From assembly GCA_023525715.1 (NCBI GenBank), contig CM042016.1, positions 85,287,882 to 85,351,881 of the forward strand: a stretch of DNA of 64,000 nt, written 5' to 3'. A program made the position numbers and the translations under genes. Position 1 is the stretch's first letter, and every line of letters starts with the position of its first letter. Positions 57,093 through 64,000 of the stretch are shown here, in pieces. Source of the DNA: Cichorium intybus (Eukaryota > Streptophyta > Magnoliopsida > Asterales > Asteraceae). The notes under the pieces were generated by a model. The model had not been told where the DNA came from. It did no database searches and saw only the letters and a list, made by a program, of their open reading frames with translations.

Positions 57093-57094
<2 letters not shown>
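56697..57094. other. Intergenic, nothing recognised
   Basis: Contains a TCTCTCTTT-rich pyrimidine patch near 56840-56890; no gene. Confidence 0.45.

Positions 57095-57149
<55 letters not shown>
57095..57149. repeat. (TA)n microsatellite
   Basis: About 27 TA repeats abutting the left end of the first TIR element. Confidence 0.95.
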
Positions 57150-57152
<3 letters not shown>

Positions 57153-57806
57153 TTAGGTTTGAGAACTTAAAAAATCATGAGATCCTGAGAACTCATTATC
57201 AACCATTAGATCAAAAAAAATCAATGATTGAGATGCAATATGGCATTTTTGTAATTATCATTGAATTTGATGGTACATTGGACTTTCTGAACGGGTCCTG
57301 AGGATACTTTCGGAATAAAAAATTAAATTTATTAGGAAATCCCCCGATTCACGTTAATATTTCCTTTGAAATAGGAATCTCACAATTAAATCATCTCTCT
57401 CTCTTTCTCTCGCATACATAGCGTCTGCTCCACCGCCTCCCTAAGAATCCGATTTCTATCATCGATTTCACGCCAAACTTCCTATGAAATAAGAATCCGA
57501 TCAGATCATCTCTCTCTCTCTCTCGTCGTGTTCGTCCCCACCTCCCGTACCCTCTACATATCAAAAATCGATCACACAGTTATATCCGAGAAACGTAAGG
57601 CTAGGGAGTTCGCGATCATATATCCCTAGCCGCCTTGCTGGAGCCGATGATGATTGTCGAGGTCTATGTCGATTCCTACAATTGATCCTGAATTTCTGCA
57701 ATTGATATCCCTTGCCGCCGTTTCTCCCTCACATGTTGATCCTCACAACCTGCTTATCATTGTCAGACAATCTCCACCAGCATCGATCGCAGCCAGTCGC
57801 CATTCA

Positions 57807-58005
57807 GAAACCATAGTCGCCATCCCCCTGTCTTGATCTTACAGTCGACATCCCCTCTTTCTTGATACTCGCGCAAAAAAGCAATCGGAATTCGTCTTCT
57901 AATATAATCATCGTGAATGGGGAACACTCTTTCTTGATCTTACATAGTCGCCATCCCCCTGTCTTGATCTTACAGTCGACATCCCCTCTTTCTTGATCTT
58001 ACAGT
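57807..58005. repeat. Direct repeat of a 'gtcgccatccccctgtcttg' block
   Basis: A block of about 50 bp near 57807-57864 recurs at 57948-57998, with partial copies between and after. Confidence 0.7.
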
Positions 58006-58809
58006 CGAAATGGTTCCAATTTTGTTCGGAGGTCGATAGGGTTTTTGGGATCAATTTTGTTATATGCTTTTATATTGGTGAACTAATAAGATTCAACCTG
58101 TGGCTTCACGTCATGTCTTTAGTTTTTTTTAAACAACTATTTTATTGTAATTTCATAGCAAAACTGTTACAATTTTAATATTTGTCTACCGATTTTGCTA
58201 TATAATTTAATTACTAGCGTAAAGATACTTAGATAGCTATTTGCTCAATGAATATGATTTATAGGGTCAGGTTGTTTGTTTTGGTGCTCTGATCATGTTA
58301 TGGTAAATAAAGATTACTCACTAGTGGTTAGGGTCAATTTAGAATCATTGATTTTTGTTAATTGCTACCTTCCTTCCTGTAATTGGCTAACTGTCTCTTT
58401 GTTAATTTTGCAAACTCAAATTTTTTTTGTTTGCACTCCTTCAAATTTATTTGTTTGCAGTTTGTATTTTCTGTGGTTGGTTTAAAATGCAACAAATGTT
58501 TTGTTACATTTTTCTTGGATGAACACCAAGTGCTCGATGAAATTCCCCAATGAGATGTTTTTGGATTGGTTTATTTATTGTACACGTTTTCCTTTTGAGT
58601 TCTTTGAAATTTTATTTATCGTTTACAGTTCTCTTTTGCTTGAATCCTAACTATGATGTGAGTTTTTTTGTATGGAAAGTGATCCGTACACAACAAATCG
58701 TGTGCTTCAATCTGTTATTTACTATTAGCCATTTCTTAATTCTTATTTCTATATTTTTGTACCAAATTGTGTGCTTCAATCTGTTCTTCACCGACATGCT
58801 TCATTTGTA

Positions 58810-59030
58810 TTAATGCATATGTGCATATACGTATGTGCATTTATGCATACACGTATGTGCATATGTGCATACACGTATGTGCACATGTTCATGTACGTAT
58901 GTGCATATGTTCATATACGTATGTGTATTTATGCATACACGCATGTGCATATGTACATACACGTATGTGCACATGTACATATACGTATGTGCATATGTTC
59001 ATATACGTATGTGTGTATGTGCATGTATGA
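58810..59030. repeat. 22-bp minisatellite, alternating purine/pyrimidine
   Basis: About ten variants of GTATGTGCATATGTKCATAC followed by AC or AT. Long parts alternate purine and pyrimidine strictly. All three plus frames stay open because the unit lacks stops, giving Cys/Tyr/His-rich shadow peptides. A degraded relative lies at 59255-59385. Confidence 0.85.
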
Positions 59031-60041
59031 TAATTTTTTTATATTCATGTTTGTACGTATGTGCATATGTGCATATACATGTGTATATGTATATACAATT
59101 TTGGAACATGACATTGACATGAAGAATTCTCATGAGTGAAGAATATATACATATGCATAAAGTTGTATGCATATAAATGTAGCAATTAAAATTTTATACA
59201 CTGCTATAATTGGGTCAACTTTTCAAAATATAATGTCATAATAAGAAAAAAAATGTGTGCATATGTGCACATGTGCATATGTGCATAGGTGTTTATATGC
59301 ATTTAAATGTGTATATGCACATATGCATATATGCCTATATATGATAAAATAGATGTGCATTTGTTCATAGGCGTATATACATGCATGTATTTATTTTAAT
59401 GATTTTGAATATATACGTATATTAATTTTTATTAATGTTATTGCAGGTTTTGGAAAAGTTATCGAACAAATTGAAGAAATGAAAATTGAAAGTTTGAGGA
59501 ATGAATACATCATGAATTTTCGTTGTATTTTTTATATTTTTTGTATGTAACGTTCATTATTTTTTGTTGTACTTTTTAAATTTTAGGCATTTATCGTTAA
59601 AAACAGTTGCATATTATTCTTTATAATAAAATGCGTTATTCATTTTTACATTTAGATATTAAAAATACAAATACGTATATATGAATTGTGAAAATATGTA
59701 TCTGCGAGTATGCATATATACACATGCAAATACACTAATATGTTTTTTTTTATTTCAAAAATTTGTTTTTTTTTTAATTTAGAATTTTTATGTTTTTTTT
59801 TCAAATTTCAAAAATTATCATATTAAAAAAAAAGAAAATTATCAAGTTTTTTAAATTTGAAATTTGAAATTGATTGTGCTTATTTTTAGGAGTTGATATT
59901 CTGTTGCCAAAAATAAAAAAAATTAAAATTAAATTAGATTTATAAAATGATGATCAAGCCCTTTTTGATTTGGATAAGGATCTAATGGATGACATTGAGT
60001 TCTCAAGATCTCATGAATATTTGAGTTTTTAAAAGAACTTA

Positions 60042-60045
<4 letters not shown>

Positions 60046-60135
<90 letters not shown>
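60046..60135. repeat. (TA)n microsatellite
   Basis: About 45 TA repeats separating the two TIR elements. Confidence 0.95.
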
Positions 60136-60137
<2 letters not shown>

Positions 60138-61756
60138 TGTAGGTTCATATGTGGAGACTAAATATTGTATGAATGTGTGATAAATTCTGAGCCAATCATT
60201 TCATAGGGGCAAATTAGGAACATTGTATACAACTAATTTAATTACCAAAATTAATAATTAATTATATTTTAATGTAATCCATTAATTTAGGGAGTTTGCT
60301 AATCATCTCCGTTCACTCTCTCACTTCTCTTCTTAAATGCATTCAAATCGGCAACCATCCAAACCCTATCAAACTTTGCGGTCGTTACCTTTAAAAAATT
60401 CATACGCCAACATGATGATGGATTGAATCTTCTTGCTTTATGATGATGTTGGATCACCATTCTTGAGAAAGCTACAAATACATGAATTTTGTCCCAGTAA
60501 GTAATCCACTGTCTTGTCCATTTACTTATTTTTGTTTATCCACTTATTATCTTCTTTTCCCACCTTTTCTCCCATCGTACGACGTTGTTCCATTTTCTTT
60601 TCTTGCGCAAAAATTTAGTAAAACAAAACTATGTACTTCGAGAAGATGAGTACAAACCTAATGATCTACGAACATATATAATCAGGGTACAATTTATTCA
60701 AGATAAATAAAGAACATGTTTTTAGTTTGTTTAATTATATTACGTTGCATTATAAAAACTGATACCGTAAAAGGAAGAACCGGCCACCGATTTCTAATAA
60801 TAATTGGTATGTTGCTTTAGTGGGTATTTTTTTGTTAATAAGGGCTTGGGTCCATCGAAAATAACATAAAACAAGCTCTTTCATTTTATATTAGATCTTA
60901 AATTGAATTTATGTGGACCTTTCAATAATGTTACGATTGAACTATTGAAGAAATAATGGAACCTGTTGGAATGAAACTAATTGGTGCTTATGAGTTTTTT
61001 ATTTTCTTTCTTGAGATGAAAATATTTTGACATTTTTCTCGTTTTGGATAAATTCTCAGGTGGTATTTGAAAGACTAAAACATTCTTTAAGAATGAAGAC
61101 CGAAACCATAGAACATTCTTTAAGAATGAAGGCTGAAAAAGAGAAGACGGATGATTCAAGAATATTGTATATATTATTCTGTTTTAAATTATAGTGTTGT
61201 GTATATTCTTCTAGAATGTTATATATATTCCTGATTTAGTATAAAATGATGTGTTTATTCTTCAATAATATTGTATATTTTATTGTTTATGTTATAAGCT
61301 GTCCTAATATTCTTTTAGAATGAAACCGTGTTTTTTAAAAATGATTCAATGATGACATGTATTCTTTGTAATATGAGTAAATACATGCGTTTTTAATTTC
61401 TATCCAAGTATTTTAACCTAAATTCTGTAAGAATACGAAATAACACATTGTTAAATAATTAAATCTAGTTGTAAATAAAAAATGATACAAATATGTAAGA
61501 ATTATAAGAATAGAAAGTACGATCATGCAAGATAACTAATTAAATTCTAATCCCTAAATATCCGCACATTCCAAAATTTGTCATGGGTAAATTTGACTAA
61601 TTCACCCTTATTGATTTTATTTAATTAAAAATAATTAATTTTTATTCAATTAATTACGATCATGCCATCATCATCTTAACCATTCATTTTTTTCATCAAA
61701 TGGCTGATATTGTCTCACACGATCACACAATATTTGTGTTCCACATTTGATCCTAA

Positions 61757-61761
<5 letters not shown>
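60134..61761. mobile_element. TIR element 2 (about 1.6 kb) inside (TA)n
   Basis: The left end (60135-60193: AGATGTAGGTTCATATGTGG ... AAATATTGTATGA ... GAGCCA) matches the reverse complement of the right end (61701-61761: AGAGTTAGGATCAAATGTGG ... AAATATTGTGTGA ... CAGCCA). TA repeats flank both ends. There is no transposase. Interior: a 39-bp direct duplication containing CATTCTTTAAGAATG at 61078-61135, and non-coding AT-rich DNA. Confidence 0.6.

Positions 61762-61847
<86 letters not shown>
61762..61847. repeat. (TA)n microsatellite
   Basis: About 43 repeats at the right border of TIR element 2. The 100 bp that follow (61848-61948) are unique and unremarkable. Confidence 0.95.
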
Positions 61848-61851
<4 letters not shown>

Positions 61852-61947
61852 AACAAAAGACGTAAGCAAATATGTAAGAGTTACTCTCCTTTGCCCTATA
61901 TATAGGCTTGGTTATTTCACGTTTAAGATCATCCCAAAACCACAGAG

Positions 61948-64000
<2,053 letters not shown>

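Larger units (their letters stand above)
57149..60047. mobile_element. TIR element 1 (about 2.9 kb) inside (TA)n
   Basis: The left end (57149-57212: AGAGTTAGGTTTGAGAACTT ... CATGAGATC-TGAGAACTCA ... CCATTAGATC) matches the reverse complement of the right end (59977-60047) with small gaps. The outer border on both sides is TA repeat, so the target duplication is TA or hidden in the array. No transposase frame is visible. The interior has pyrimidine-rich duplications (57360-57560), a repeated 'cttgatcttacagtcgacat' block (57807-58005) and the 22-bp minisatellite. Confidence 0.65.

Noticed and set aside
58767..59139. Three overlapping Cys/His/Tyr-rich ORFs
   Set aside because: Produced by translating the 22-bp minisatellite in three frames; no start context or homologue.

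Overview
This is a stretch of AT-rich nuclear DNA from a flowering plant. Almost everything up to about 53.6 kb is nested Ty3/gypsy chromovirus LTR retrotransposons. The right-hand 10 kb holds gene fragments, TIR elements, (TA)n arrays and Helitron-like ends. The gag/PR/RT style of elements A/C (zinc knuckle, then a 'GRAFVIT' stretch, then DSGADKSF) recalls Tekay-type elements common in Asteraceae, so I suspect a composite-family eudicot. That is family-level recall, not a search. No intact cellular gene is visible.

Nest, outermost first: (F) a solo LTR of about 3.8 kb, minus orientation, in three pieces at 998-1329, 42544-43001 and 50566-53618. Inserted into F are (A/C) an LTR-internal-LTR-internal-LTR array at 1330-42538, plus strand, bounded by the 5-bp duplication ATCTA, and (E) a full-length element at 43002-50560, plus strand, bounded by CAAAG. 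Inside the first internal region of A/C sit (B) a full-length minus-strand element at 4670-12927 (CAATT) and (D) a second LTR-internal-LTR-internal-LTR array at 14210-31097, minus strand (CGTTA). All four inner insertions have exact 5-bp target duplications, so the order can be read directly.

A/C units share a missing gag capsid and a TAG before the chromodomain. Unit C has acquired further stops, and unit A a 1.06-kb deletion. D units share a mutated integrase active site and a 2.75-kb stretch without recognisable gag/PR/RT. B is the youngest looking: its LTRs differ by about 8 substitutions plus two small indels, and its gag and pol are separated by a 68-bp GT-AG intron-like segment that keeps phase. 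E is nearly complete but has a changed zinc-knuckle Cys, a DSG-to-DPG protease change and a TGA between protease and RT.

Right flank: 54.2-56.7 kb looks like a minus-strand Helitron that captured the first exon and promoter of a UDP-apiose/xylose synthase gene and a homeodomain exon of an HD-Zip I gene whose recognition helix is destroyed. Two TIR elements (57.15-60.05 and 60.13-61.76 kb) are embedded in long (TA)n tracts. One carries a 22-bp alternating purine/pyrimidine minisatellite. A second, decayed Helitron 3' end lies at 62.06 kb, followed by another minus-strand exon-like fragment running to the window end.

Most unusual signals: a 41-nt hairpin shared by the otherwise diverged LTRs of D and F with a compensatory base pair; four regularly placed GCACGA-C-TCGTGC palindromes in each D LTR; two independent LTR-LTR tandem arrays, one inside the other; and the phase-preserving intron in B.
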